A stretch of DNA of 64,000 nucleotides from Rhodospirillales bacterium (GTDB lineage: Bacteria; Pseudomonadota; Alphaproteobacteria; Rhodospirillales; Magnetospirillaceae). The DNA lies in assembly GCA_019455065.1 (NCBI GenBank), contig JACFNC010000004.1, positions 186,001 to 250,000 of the forward strand. Direction: 5' to 3'. This document shows, piece after piece, positions 38,421 to 46,699 of the stretch. The notes below the pieces were generated by a model, which saw only the letters and a program-made list of their open reading frames with translations, made no database searches and was not told the DNA's origin. A program made the translations under genes and the position numbers. How positions within the stretch are numbered: the first letter of the stretch is position 1; each line of letters starts with the position of its first letter.

Positions 38421-39386
38421 CTAAACGATCACGATGGGGCTGTCGGGTGCCGGCGAATCGTCCTCCGCATCGCCGAGGCGAATGGCCCCGTCCCCGCGCA
38501 GCAGCGACTCCACGCTGTCGCCGTCGCCCGGAAAGTTGACGACGGAGATGGCCAGGCGGGGGCGCACTGGCTGGCCGCGCATCTCGACCGCCACCTCTCT
38601 GCTGATCGCCTCGATCTTCTCGACGACGGGGCGGCAGAGGTCCCAGTGGGTGTTCTGCAGCAGCATGCAGAACTCGTCATCACGCGTCTTCGCCAGCAAG
38701 TCGCTGGTCCGGTGCACGTTAGGCAAACGGGTCGACAGTTCGCGGACCAGGTCGTGCAGGGCTTGGTAGCCGTGCCGGCGGAAGATGTCTTGGGCGTTCT
38801 CGATGCGCACGAACACAAGCGCCGCCCGCGTTCTCGTCCGTCGCGCCTGCGCCAGAATGACACGCAGAAACTGTGCGAAGGCGCTGCGGTTGAGGAGGCC
38901 GGTGGACGGGCAGGTGCCCCCGCCCATGAACAATGCGTCCTCATGCTCGATCGCCTGCCTGGCTCGGTTCACGCGCATGCGCAACTCGGGCACGTGAAAC
39001 GGCTTCATCGCCACGTCGTCGACTCCGGCGTCGAAGGCATCCACCAGCAGCCGCTTGCCCCCGTTCGCCGCGAACCCGATCACATAGGTGTAGCGGGGAA
39101 GGGGGAGCGAGCGCAGCTTTCTGCAGGTTTCCAGTCCGCCCGCCCTGGGATCCTCCAGATTGAACAGAACGATCCGATAGGGTTGCGCGGCCAGCCATTC
39201 CATGGCGGCGCGCCCGTCCTGCTCGACCTGCACGACGAAGTTCCAGCTTTCCAGCTTGGCCTTGAGGATGCGCGCCGACAGCGGATCGGGCTCGATGACC
39301 AGGACCCGCATCCTGGCGACCGCGCGGGCGGCTTCCTCGCCGGAAGGACTCGGCAGTCCTGTCTCCACGTCGGTCCCCGCTTCCAT
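38421..39386 (-). CDS. Degenerate receiver plus degenerate GGDEF protein
   Basis: A 321-residue, two-domain cytoplasmic protein. The N-terminal receiver fold has acidic residues (IEPD, about 31-34) and the conserved Lys (MKPF, Lys129), but Asn76 (LFNLEDP) replaces the phospho-acceptor Asp. The C-terminal domain has GGDEF-like spacing (STGLLNRSAF first), but the signature reads TRDDEF at 234-239 instead of GGDEF. Phosphorylation and cyclase activity are therefore unlikely by the usual chemistry; a c-di-GMP, protein-binding or signalling-scaffold role is possible. ATG 39386 is chosen after AAAGAGAA; a GTG at 39410 is the alternative. Confidence 0.75.
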   Translation of the reverse strand: MEAGTDVETGLPSPSGEEAARAVARMRVLVIEPDPLSARILKAKLESWNFVVQVEQDGRAAMEWLAAQPYRIVLFNLEDPRAGGLETCRKLRSLPLPRYTYVIGFAANGGKRLLVDAFDAGVDDVAMKPFHVPELRMRVNRARQAIEHEDALFMGGGTCPSTGLLNRSAFAQFLRVILAQARRTRTRAALVFVRIENAQDIFRRHGYQALHDLVRELSTRLPNVHRTSDLLAKTRDDEFCMLLQNTHWDLCRPVVEKIEAISREVAVEMRGQPVRPRLAISVVNFPGDGDSVESLLRGDGAIRLGDAEDDSPAPDSPIVIV

Positions 39387-39519
39387 TTCTCTTTGATAGC
39401 CGTTAACCACTGCTACATCAAGGCTGTCTTAATAAATGCTATGCGAAGGGACTGTGTCGACGGTCACTTTCCTTTGCAGGTTTCTTCGTCACGATGATAC
39501 GGTGAAGGGTCGGTAAACG

Positions 39520-40071
39520 GTGAGCGGAATGAACGCACGAGGATTGCTTGTCGCGGCGGTTCTGATTTCGGCGGCTTCGATGCCGGCGAAGGCCGACCTC
39601 GCCTCCGGCATTGCGGCCTACGAGGCGCGGGATTTCGCGACCGCGCTTGTTGCTTTCGAGAATCAGGCCCGGGCCGGAGACGCAGAAGCGCAGTACCGCC
39701 TGGCCACGATGTTCGAGAACGGCGATGGTGTCGATGCCAACGAGACAAAGGCCTGGAGTTGGCTGAAACGCGCCGCCGAGGCGAATCATGTCGGGGCGCA
39801 ACGCAGACTGGCCGAATACTACGAATCCGGGCGCGGTGTGCCGATGTCGTTCGCCGAGGCCTACAAATGGTACAAGCGCGCCGCCGAAGGCGGGGACGTG
39901 GCCGCCCAGACAAAGGTCGGGCTGGCCAACCTCTACGGCAAAGGAAAGAAGCCTAATTTTCTCGAGGCGGTGCGCTGGCTCAAGGCCGCCGCCGCCGCCG
40001 GCGACCCTCAGGCCCGGGAAGCGCTTACCGAACTGGCATCGAAGGGCGTGGCCGGTCCGGGCCAATCCTGA
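39520..40071 (+). CDS. Secreted Sel1-repeat protein
   Basis: A 183-residue protein with a signal peptide (MNARGLLVAAVLISAASM, cleavage near AKA) and about three to four Sel1/TPR-like repeats, for example AEAQYRLATMFENGDGV and VGAQRRLAEYYESGRGV. Sel1 repeats mediate protein-protein contacts, usually in the periplasm. GTG 39520 follows GAAGGG; the ATG at 39529 is an alternative start. Its partner cannot be inferred from context. Confidence 0.82.
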   Translation: MSGMNARGLLVAAVLISAASMPAKADLASGIAAYEARDFATALVAFENQARAGDAEAQYRLATMFENGDGVDANETKAWSWLKRAAEANHVGAQRRLAEYYESGRGVPMSFAEAYKWYKRAAEGGDVAAQTKVGLANLYGKGKKPNFLEAVRWLKAAAAAGDPQAREALTELASKGVAGPGQS

Positions 40072-40097
40072 TTTCCTGAGCCGGCCGGCACGGTGGC

Positions 40098-40562
40098 TCA
40101 GCCGGCATCATCCGGTTGCTCGTCCCGCACCGTGGTCGCCCATGTCTCTTCCAGGGCCCGCAGCGTCCGGCCGGCCGCCGCCAGTTCATCCTCGGCGACG
40201 TGCAGGCGCTGGACGAGGCGGGACTGCAGGCGGCCTATGACCGCGCTCAAGTCCGTGCCGCGCGCGGTCAGGCGCAGGCGGACCGACCGGCGGTCCTGGC
40301 TGTTGCGTTCCTGCTCGACATAGCCGAGTTCGGTCAGCTTCTTGATGTTGTAGGAGACGTTGGAGCCGTGATAGTAGCCGCGATCCCGCAGGTCGCGGAT
40401 GATCACGTCGTTCGAGCCGATGTTGTGGACGAGCAGCGCCTGGACGGCATTGACGTCGCCGATCTCGAGCCGCAACAGTTCGGCGCGCAGGACGTCCAGG
40501 AAATGCCTGTGCAATCTCTCGATGGCGGCGACGAGCGCGCGGTAGGTTTCATCCTTCGCCAT
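40098..40562 (-). CDS. LdtR-like MarR-family transcriptional regulator
   Basis: A 154-residue winged-helix MarR regulator. The recognition helix lies in GYYHGSNVSYNIKKLTELGY and the wing in RNSQDRRSVRLRLT. The highly conserved HNIGSNDVIIRDLRDRGYYH segment matches LdtR, a regulator of L,D-transpeptidase and stress genes in alphaproteobacteria. The ATG at 40562 is chosen; the longer open frame runs through the pilin gene. It starts 14 bases after the pilin gene ends. Confidence 0.8.
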   Translation of the reverse strand: MAKDETYRALVAAIERLHRHFLDVLRAELLRLEIGDVNAVQALLVHNIGSNDVIIRDLRDRGYYHGSNVSYNIKKLTELGYVEQERNSQDRRSVRLRLTARGTDLSAVIGRLQSRLVQRLHVAEDELAAAGRTLRALEETWATTVRDEQPDDAG

Positions 40563-40576
40563 GGACGTCGATCGGG

Positions 40577-40774
40577 TCAGCTGCCGGCGTTGTCGATCGT
40601 GGTGGACATGTAGGTAAGGATGTTCGCCACACCCGACCCGGTCAGTTCCATGGCCGCGACCGTCATCAATACGATGAGCGCGGTGACGAGGCCATATTCG
40701 ACCGAGGTAGCCCCGCGGTCGTCTTGGCAATAACGCCGGAGTGAGGCGTAAATCTTCAAGCGAGATGGGCTCAT
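40577..40774 (-). CDS. Flp/Fap-type IVb pilin
   Basis: A 65-residue prepilin with a short basic leader, then GATSVEYGLVTALIVLMTVA: a Glu at position 5 of the mature helix after the Gly cleavage site, as in Flp pilins. No Tad/Cpa secretion genes lie in the window, so it is an orphan pilin unless assembled by a distant locus. It is upstream of and co-directional with the LdtR-like regulator. Confidence 0.85.
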   Translation of the reverse strand: MSPSRLKIYASLRRYCQDDRGATSVEYGLVTALIVLMTVAAMELTGSGVANILTYMSTTIDNAGS

Positions 40775-41025
40775 AAAACGTCAGAACTCCGCTCATCCGA
40801 CTGGCTTAACGAACAATACACCGAAAAGCTGTCGGCCGCCATTCTTTATGCACGTCGTGTCAATTCAGCAGAATTCGGTAAAATTTTACGATTTGGTCCT
40901 GAAGTCGCGACGATCTTCCCATTCCGCCCCCCCGACACGAGGGTGCCGGCGGCCCGTCCCCGTAATTCGGCATAGGTGTGCCGATTTTGTTGGCGGCACC
41001 GGCCGGCTCGGCTACAGTCCCCGCC

Positions 41026-41901
41026 ATGACCCCTGCCTCCGCCCGCGACCCCTTCGCCGCCATCGCCCCGGGCCTTTTCGTTGTCTTGTGGAGCACCGGC
41101 TTCATCGGCGCCAAGTACGGCCTCCCCTATGCCGAGCCGTACACTTTCCTGTTCACGCGATTCGTCATCGTCGCGGCGATAATGGCGGCGATCGCCGCCA
41201 TGGCGGGTGCACCGTGGCCCAGAACGTGGCGTGAGGCGGGGCACGCCGCCGTCGCCGGTCTGTTGGTGCATGGGGTGTATCTGGGGGGTGTATTCGCGGC
41301 GATTCATCACGGCCTCTCGGTGGGGGTGACGGCCCTGGTGGTCGGGCTGCAGCCGCTTCTCACCGCGGTGGCTGCGGGGCCATTCCTGGGCGAGCGGGTG
41401 AGCGGCCGCCAGTGGCTTGGGCTGACCCTTGGATTGGCTGGGATCGCGCTGGTCGTGGCGCACAAGCTGGGAACGGGTGGCGGCCTCTACGGCTTGCCGT
41501 TCACCGTCGCCGCCCTCCTCGGCATCACGGCGGGAACGATCTATCAGAAGCGGCATGGGGGGCGAATGGACCTGCGCACCGGGGCGGTCATCCAGTTCGC
41601 CGCCTCGGCGGCCATGATGGGCGCCCTTGCCCTGAGTTTCGAGACCATGATGATCGCTTGGTCCGGCGAGTTCGTTTTCGCGCTGGCGTGGTTGACGGTC
41701 ATTCTGTCGGTGGGGGCGATCACCCTGCTGTACAGACTGATCCGCTTGGGCAGCGCCTCGAAGGTGGCCAGCCTGTTCTATCTGGTGCCACCGATGACGG
41801 CGCTGATCGCCTTCTTCGCCTTCGGCGAGACTCTGTCGCCGCTGGCCCTGGTGGGGATGGCGGTGGCGGTGGTCGGCGTTGCGCTGGCGACGCGGGGCTA
41901 G
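41026..41901 (+). CDS. DMT-family (EamA) transporter
   Basis: A 291-residue protein with ten predicted membrane helices arranged as two EamA repeats. The first begins FVVLWSTGFIGAKYGLPYAE, and the second ends ALIAFFAFGETLSPLALVGM with the typical E-x-L-S-P pattern. It is probably a metabolite exporter or permease; the substrate is unknown. ATG 41026 is preferred to the in-frame start at 40978, which would add a non-membrane extension. It converges on the ABC permease gene with a 1-base gap. Confidence 0.85.
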   Translation: MTPASARDPFAAIAPGLFVVLWSTGFIGAKYGLPYAEPYTFLFTRFVIVAAIMAAIAAMAGAPWPRTWREAGHAAVAGLLVHGVYLGGVFAAIHHGLSVGVTALVVGLQPLLTAVAAGPFLGERVSGRQWLGLTLGLAGIALVVAHKLGTGGGLYGLPFTVAALLGITAGTIYQKRHGGRMDLRTGAVIQFAASAAMMGALALSFETMMIAWSGEFVFALAWLTVILSVGAITLLYRLIRLGSASKVASLFYLVPPMTALIAFFAFGETLSPLALVGMAVAVVGVALATRG

Positions 41902-41902
41902 G

Positions 41903-42817
41903 TCAGGCCCGCACCTGCATCGTCTCCGCCTTGGGGTCGAGGGCGTCCTGAAGCCCGTCGCCGAGGAAGTTGAACGCGAGCACGGTAAGGAAGATCAGGG
42001 CGCCCGGCCACACCGCAAGCGCCGGGGCCGACCAGATCAGCTCCAGCGCCCCGGTCAGCATGTTGCCCCACGACGGCAGCGGCGGCTGGACGCCGAGGCC
42101 GAGAAAGGACAAGGCGCTCTCCAGCAGGATGATGTTGCCGACGCTGAGGGTGGTTGCGACGATGATCGGCGAGGCCACGTTGGGCAGGATGTGGCGGAGC
42201 ATGATGCGCGCGGGTCCGGCCCCCACCGCCACCGCCGCCCGTACGAACTCGCGGCTGCGCACCGCCAGCGTCGCGGCGCGCACCAGCCGCGCCACGGTGG
42301 TCCACCCGATCAGGGCGATGATGACGACGATCCGCCCCACCCCCGCCAGCGGCGATTGCAGCACCTCGGGCGCCAGTCCCAGCTTGCTCGGGTCGACGGC
42401 CGCCAGCACGATGAGCAGCGGCAGCAGCGGCAGGGCGATCACGCCGTCGGTCAGCCGCATCAGCAGGGCGTCGAGCGGGCCGCCGTAATAGCCGGCCAGC
42501 AGGCCGATGATGGTGCCGATCACCGCCGCGATCACCGCCGTCGCCAGCCCCACCGCCAAGGAAATTTGTCCGCCGCGCAGAAGGCGCGCGAGCACGTCGC
42601 GCCCCAGTTCGTCCGTACCCAGGGGATGGGCGACCGACGGCGGGGCGTTGCGGGCGAGCAGGTCGACCGCCTCGGGGTCGATGCCCAGCATAGCCTCGAT
42701 CAGGGGCGCCGCCGCCGCGGCGGCGGCGATCACGGCCAGGGCGATCAGGCTGGCCACGGCCCAGCGGTTGCGGCGGAAGCGGCGCAGGGCGGCGGCCAGC
42801 GGCGATCCGCGCTTCAT
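41903..42817 (-). CDS. Peptide-type ABC transporter permease (DppC-like)
   Basis: A 304-residue permease with a large periplasmic loop after the first helix, DELGRDVLARLLRGGQIS (the DppC signature), and the EAA cytoplasmic loop (EFVRAAVAVGAGPARIMLRHILPN). Its start overlaps the stop of the DppB-like gene (ATGA). It imports oligopeptides or other solutes with the two upstream components. No ATPase gene is adjacent. Confidence 0.9.
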   Translation of the reverse strand: MKRGSPLAAALRRFRRNRWAVASLIALAVIAAAAAAAPLIEAMLGIDPEAVDLLARNAPPSVAHPLGTDELGRDVLARLLRGGQISLAVGLATAVIAAVIGTIIGLLAGYYGGPLDALLMRLTDGVIALPLLPLLIVLAAVDPSKLGLAPEVLQSPLAGVGRIVVIIALIGWTTVARLVRAATLAVRSREFVRAAVAVGAGPARIMLRHILPNVASPIIVATTLSVGNIILLESALSFLGLGVQPPLPSWGNMLTGALELIWSAPALAVWPGALIFLTVLAFNFLGDGLQDALDPKAETMQVRA

Positions 42818-43767
42818 CGCCGCGCCGTCCGCGGATCGAGCCAGACATAGGCCGCGTCCGCCAGAAGGTTGCCGAGCAGGGTCAGCCCCGTGGCCAGCAG
42901 CAGCGCCGTCAGCGCCAGATTGAAGTCGCTGCCCATGATCGAGTCGAAGATCAGCTTGCCCATTCCCGGATAGGCGAACACGGTCTCGGTGATCAGGGCG
43001 CCCGAAAACAGCGTGCCGACGTCGAGGGCGAGGATGGTGACCACCGGGATCAACGCGTTGCGCAGCGCGTGTCGCGTCACCACCCGTACCCAGCCGGCGC
43101 CCTTGGCGCGCGCGGTGCGAATGTAGTCGTTGCGCAGGGTCTCGATCATGGCGGCTCGCATGTGGCGGACGTACTGGCCGATCGATGCCGCCGACAGGGT
43201 GGCCACCGGCAGGACGAGATGGCGGGCGCGGTCGACAAGATCGCCGCCGCCCACCGTCTGCACGCCGCCGGCGGGAAGCACGCCGAGCATCACCGCGAAG
43301 ACGATGATGAGCATCAGCGCCAGCCAGAACACCGGCATCGAGATCCCGGCGAAGGCGAGGAGGTTGACCAGGCGGTCGAAAATCGAGTTAGGCCTGAGCG
43401 CCGCCGCCGCCCCGAGCGGCAGGGCGACCGCGAGGGCCATCAGCAGGCTGAGCGACATCAGCAGCGCGGTGTTGCCCAGGGGGGCGGCCATCACCTCCAG
43501 CACCGGGCGGCCGAACAGTCGCGAATAGCCGAGGTCGCCGCCGGCCACGGCGCTCAGCCAGTTCCAATAGCGTTCGAGCAGCGGTTGGTCGAGGCCGTGG
43601 AGCGCCCGCAGACGCTCGGCGTCCGCAGCCGTCAGGTTGGGATTGGTCGCGATCATGACGTCGATCGGGTCGCCGGGCATCAAACCCATCAGTCCGTAGA
43701 TGACGAACGACATGACGATCATGACGACGACCGCCTGACCCAGCCGCGACAGGAGGTGCCGCATCAT
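42814..43767 (-). CDS. Peptide-type ABC transporter permease (DppB-like)
   Basis: A 317-residue permease with six membrane helices: the DppB-like opening VIVMSFVIYGLMGLMPGDP, a long periplasmic loop, and the EAA motif YIRTARAKGAGWVRVVTRHALRNALIP. Two overlapping ATGs (43767 and 43764) are possible. It lies 16 bases downstream of the solute-binding protein gene and overlaps the next permease gene by four bases. Confidence 0.9.
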   Translation of the reverse strand: MMRHLLSRLGQAVVVMIVMSFVIYGLMGLMPGDPIDVMIATNPNLTAADAERLRALHGLDQPLLERYWNWLSAVAGGDLGYSRLFGRPVLEVMAAPLGNTALLMSLSLLMALAVALPLGAAAALRPNSIFDRLVNLLAFAGISMPVFWLALMLIIVFAVMLGVLPAGGVQTVGGGDLVDRARHLVLPVATLSAASIGQYVRHMRAAMIETLRNDYIRTARAKGAGWVRVVTRHALRNALIPVVTILALDVGTLFSGALITETVFAYPGMGKLIFDSIMGSDFNLALTALLLATGLTLLGNLLADAAYVWLDPRTARR

Positions 43768-43783
43768 GGCGCCGGGTACCGGG

Positions 43784-45460
43784 TCACCTCTCGGCGCGCC
43801 AACGCTCGACCCAGAGGGTGGTGGGGAACTGATGCCCGGTCGGCTCCACGCCCTTCAGCCAGCGCGGCAGGATGTAGGCGTCGGCCCGGAAATACAGCGG
43901 CAGCACGGGCAATTCATCGGCATAAAGATGCTGAAGCCGCCGCCACAGCTCCTTTCGCTTGGCGCGGTCGAGCTCGATTTCGATGCGATCGATGATCTCG
44001 TCCATTCTTGGATCGCTGAAGCCGGTGGTGTTCTGGCCCGACCAGTTATTCTCCGCCGTCGGGATCTGGCTGGAATGCAGCGTGGTGCGAGGCACGCTCT
44101 CGGGCGAGCTGATCCATGCGAACATCGCCATGGCGGAATATTTTCGCTTGGTCACGGTCTCGCCGAAGAACACACGCGCCGGCTCGTTGCGGATGCGTAC
44201 GTCGATTCCCAAAGCGCGCCACTGGCTTTGCAGCACCTGCTGAACGAGTTCGCGGCTGCGGTTGCCGGCCGTGGTCATCAGTTCCAGCGACAACGGCTCG
44301 CCTTTGGCGTTGCGGCGCAGGCCGCCAACGCCCGGCCGCCAGCCGGCCTCGTCCAGCAGCGCCGCGGCCTTGGCGCGGTCGTGCGGATATTTCGGCAGGT
44401 CTTCGGCATGAACCCAGTCCAGCGGGTTGACGTTGCTGTGCGCGACCGGCTGGCGGCCGTCAAAAAGCTGTTGGCTCATCGCCTCACGGTCGATGCCGTA
44501 GAGCAGGGCCTGCCGGACGCGGCGGTCAGCGAGAACCGGGTTGGCGAGGTTGAGATCGATATGCTCGTAGACCAACCCCGGCTTGAAGACCACTTCGAAA
44601 CGGTCGCGGTGGCGCCGCTCGAACGCCAGGGCCTGATCCAGGCTGAGGCCGAGTTCGCCGGCGATGTAGTCGATCGAGCCCGACAGCAGGTTCGCCTCAA
44701 GCGCCGCCGTGTTCTCGATGGTCCGGACCACGATGCGGGGGAAATGGGGTTTCTCGCCGTACCAGGTCGGATTGGCCTCCAGCACCACGTGCGAGCCCCG
44801 CGCCACCTCGGTTATCCGATAGGGGCCGAAATACAGGCCGGGGTTGGTGGTGGCGGCGTCGTAGGTGGTGCGGTTCTTGTATTCGGCGGGGTTGGCGAAA
44901 GCCTCGCGCTCGAGATGGGCGGGCAGCAGGCTGAGGGCGAAGGCGTTGTAATCGAAGGTCAGGCGGTCGACGTGCAGGGTGAACGTCTTGTCGTCCTTTA
45001 CGTCGATCGAGAGGATGCGCTGGAAGGTCTCGACGTTGGTTAGGCCGCCTTGGGGATGGCGGCCGACTTCCCAGGTGAAGACGGCGTCGCGGCTGGTCAC
45101 CGGCGTGCCGTCGCCCCAGGTGGCCTGCGGGTGCAGTGTATAGGTGATGGCCACGCCGGTGCGCCCGTCGGGCAGCGTCTCGGGAACGGCCAACCCATTC
45201 TCGATGGTCGGCAGCGTGACACACAGCATGCACACGAGGTTCCAGTCCTTGTCGTAGGCGGTCACCGGCCGCGCGGTCATGGCCAGAATGAAGGACTTGG
45301 CCATCATCGCGTCGATGGCGGGATGAAAGGTGCTGGGGAACTGCGTTATGCCGATGACGAGTTGGTCCTTGGCTTGCGCCGCCGCCGGCCGGTCCGCCGC
45401 GGCGACGAACAGACCTAGAAGAAGGGCGACCCAGAGGGTGCGTCGGCGGATGGACGGCAT
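43784..45460 (-). CDS. Family 5 extracellular solute-binding protein
   Basis: A 558-residue periplasmic binding protein with an N-terminal signal (LWVALLLGLFVAAADRPAAA). Family motifs include LHPQATWGDGTPVTSRDAVF and VRQALLYGIDREAMSQQLF. The ATG at 45460 follows TTGGAG; a TTG six bases upstream is ignored. It delivers the ligand, probably peptide-like, to the two downstream permeases. Length is typical for DppA/OppA relatives. Confidence 0.9.
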   Translation of the reverse strand: MPSIRRRTLWVALLLGLFVAAADRPAAAQAKDQLVIGITQFPSTFHPAIDAMMAKSFILAMTARPVTAYDKDWNLVCMLCVTLPTIENGLAVPETLPDGRTGVAITYTLHPQATWGDGTPVTSRDAVFTWEVGRHPQGGLTNVETFQRILSIDVKDDKTFTLHVDRLTFDYNAFALSLLPAHLEREAFANPAEYKNRTTYDAATTNPGLYFGPYRITEVARGSHVVLEANPTWYGEKPHFPRIVVRTIENTAALEANLLSGSIDYIAGELGLSLDQALAFERRHRDRFEVVFKPGLVYEHIDLNLANPVLADRRVRQALLYGIDREAMSQQLFDGRQPVAHSNVNPLDWVHAEDLPKYPHDRAKAAALLDEAGWRPGVGGLRRNAKGEPLSLELMTTAGNRSRELVQQVLQSQWRALGIDVRIRNEPARVFFGETVTKRKYSAMAMFAWISSPESVPRTTLHSSQIPTAENNWSGQNTTGFSDPRMDEIIDRIEIELDRAKRKELWRRLQHLYADELPVLPLYFRADAYILPRWLKGVEPTGHQFPTTLWVERWRAER

Positions 45461-45535
45461 CGGCAAGCTCCAACGGACCGGCGCATCCTAACATCGGGAC
45501 TCGCGGCCGTCAGGTCCAGCTTGCCTGTCGGCGGC

Positions 45536-45958
45536 TCAACCGCCGCAGAGGGACAGGACCTTCACTGTGAAGGGGTCGACCTGCATCACGTTGTAGGGCG
45601 TGACGACCCCTTGCTCCGCGAGCCAGGCGGCCTGCAATTCATAGGCCTGCCGCTCGAGTTCGCCCGTGCAAAGCCGCGGCACGCGGTTGGTCAATTGCAG
45701 GTGATGGACGAGTTCATGCAGAAGCTTGCTCTGGTCTACCACGCTGTCGGGCTTCCAGTTTTTCGACAGATAGACCGTCGCGGTCGCGGGATTGTAAAGC
45801 GCCACCACCCGCATGCCGCTGCGGTGCGGATGTCCGCCTTGATGGTAGCGCTCGGTCAATTCGGACAGGGACACAAGCCTGACTTCGGGGTGCGCGCCGA
45901 CGGCAAAGCCGGTGTGCAGGGCGATCCAGGACAGAAGCGCGGCGATCAACTCGGTCAT
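45536..45958 (-). CDS. Putative zinc-metallopeptidase-like protein with HELVH motif
   Basis: A 140-residue protein with an N-terminal hydrophobic segment (LIAALLSWIALHTGF) and a zincin-like LLHELVHHLQ at about residues 80-89. Two Cys (RLCTGE, LSLCGG) could form a disulfide. It resembles the DUF6647 type of small exported proteins. The downstream Glu-rich helix (CTGELERQAYELQAAWL) could supply a third ligand (ELERQA). Activity is unproven. Confidence 0.6.
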   Translation of the reverse strand: MTELIAALLSWIALHTGFAVGAHPEVRLVSLSELTERYHQGGHPHRSGMRVVALYNPATATVYLSKNWKPDSVVDQSKLLHELVHHLQLTNRVPRLCTGELERQAYELQAAWLAEQGVVTPYNVMQVDPFTVKVLSLCGG

Positions 45959-46143
45959 CGGGCACCTTTGACAGCGTTCGGCTAATCTTCCCGTCTATGT
46001 CCTAACGAGCCGTTACGGCTATGAACGGGTTAACCTCCGCTGTCGGGGGTGTCCACGAACGGCAGGGTAGAGATGGCCGGCCGTTGCGAGAATCGCGAAA
46101 TGTGGTTGGTGCCGGCGGACGCGAGCGTCCGCCGGGCCCGCAT

Positions 46144-46530
46144 TCATTGGATGGGCGTGAAACGACCGGTTTTGCGGTTGATCTCGAAGCGCTGCACCAG
46201 CGAGTTGTCGACGGTGACCACGTCGGCGACCAGGGTGTCGGCGTCCTTCTCCGTGACCTCGCCGGCCTTCAGCCGCTTGTTGCCACGCATGGCGACGAAG
46301 CCGTTGATGATGGCCTTGGCATCGTCGGCGGTGAGTTGCTTGTCGGCCTTGGCGTCGGGGCCGAACATGCCCAGGGGCCCCATCATGGAGCTCATGCGGC
46401 CATGCCCCTCTATTCCGGGCCCGCCGCGGCAGGGGCCGTCATGGAAGCCGCGCGCGGCGGCGACGCCGGCCGTGCCGACGACGGCGGCGGCGAGCCCAAG
46501 GGCGACGGCGGTCTTGGCGATGCGGTTCAT
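46144..46530 (-). CDS. Small secreted protein divergent from a two-component system
   Basis: A 128-residue protein from ATG 46530, preceded by GAGAGGG. A signal peptide (MNRIAKTAVALGLAAAVVG) is followed by a Gly/His/Met-rich mature N-terminus (GFHDGPCRGGPGIEGHGRMS) and a compact acidic C-terminal part ending NRKTGRFTPIQ. A metal-binding or envelope-stress sensor role is possible from the composition and from the divergent OmpR-type system, but I do not recognise the family. Confidence 0.6.
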   Translation of the reverse strand: MNRIAKTAVALGLAAAVVGTAGVAAARGFHDGPCRGGPGIEGHGRMSSMMGPLGMFGPDAKADKQLTADDAKAIINGFVAMRGNKRLKAGEVTEKDADTLVADVVTVDNSLVQRFEINRKTGRFTPIQ

Positions 46531-46613
46531 CGAATACCCTCTCGTGCTGGTTATTGCTGGGGGTATCTGAACAGCGCCATGTAACGGGACCATGTCGGGT
46601 TGGCCGCTAAAGT

Positions 46614-46657
46614 GTAACCGTATGTAACCAACGAGCGCTCCGTTACCGGCGGTTACC
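46614..46657. promoter_or_regulatory. Two tandem OmpR-type direct-repeat boxes
   Basis: GTAACC at 46614 and 46624, and GTTACC at 46642 and 46652, form two direct-repeat pairs, each with a period of 10 bp. Such helical-turn spacing is typical for dimers of OmpR-family response regulators. They lie between the secreted-protein gene and the divergent regulator gene, so both may be controlled. Confidence 0.6.
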
Positions 46658-46687
46658 AAAAACCCGGGCGGCGGGTGGCGGCGCGGC

Positions 46688-46693
46688 TATAAT
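46688..46693 (+). promoter_or_regulatory. Consensus -10 hexamer just before the response regulator gene
   Basis: TATAAT at 46688-46693 lies six bases before the ATG at 46700. No -35 hexamer is visible at the proper distance; the GTTACC repeat sits near the expected -35 position, as in activator-dependent promoters. The transcript would begin at or next to the start codon. Confidence 0.45.
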
Positions 46694-46699
46694 GCGCGC

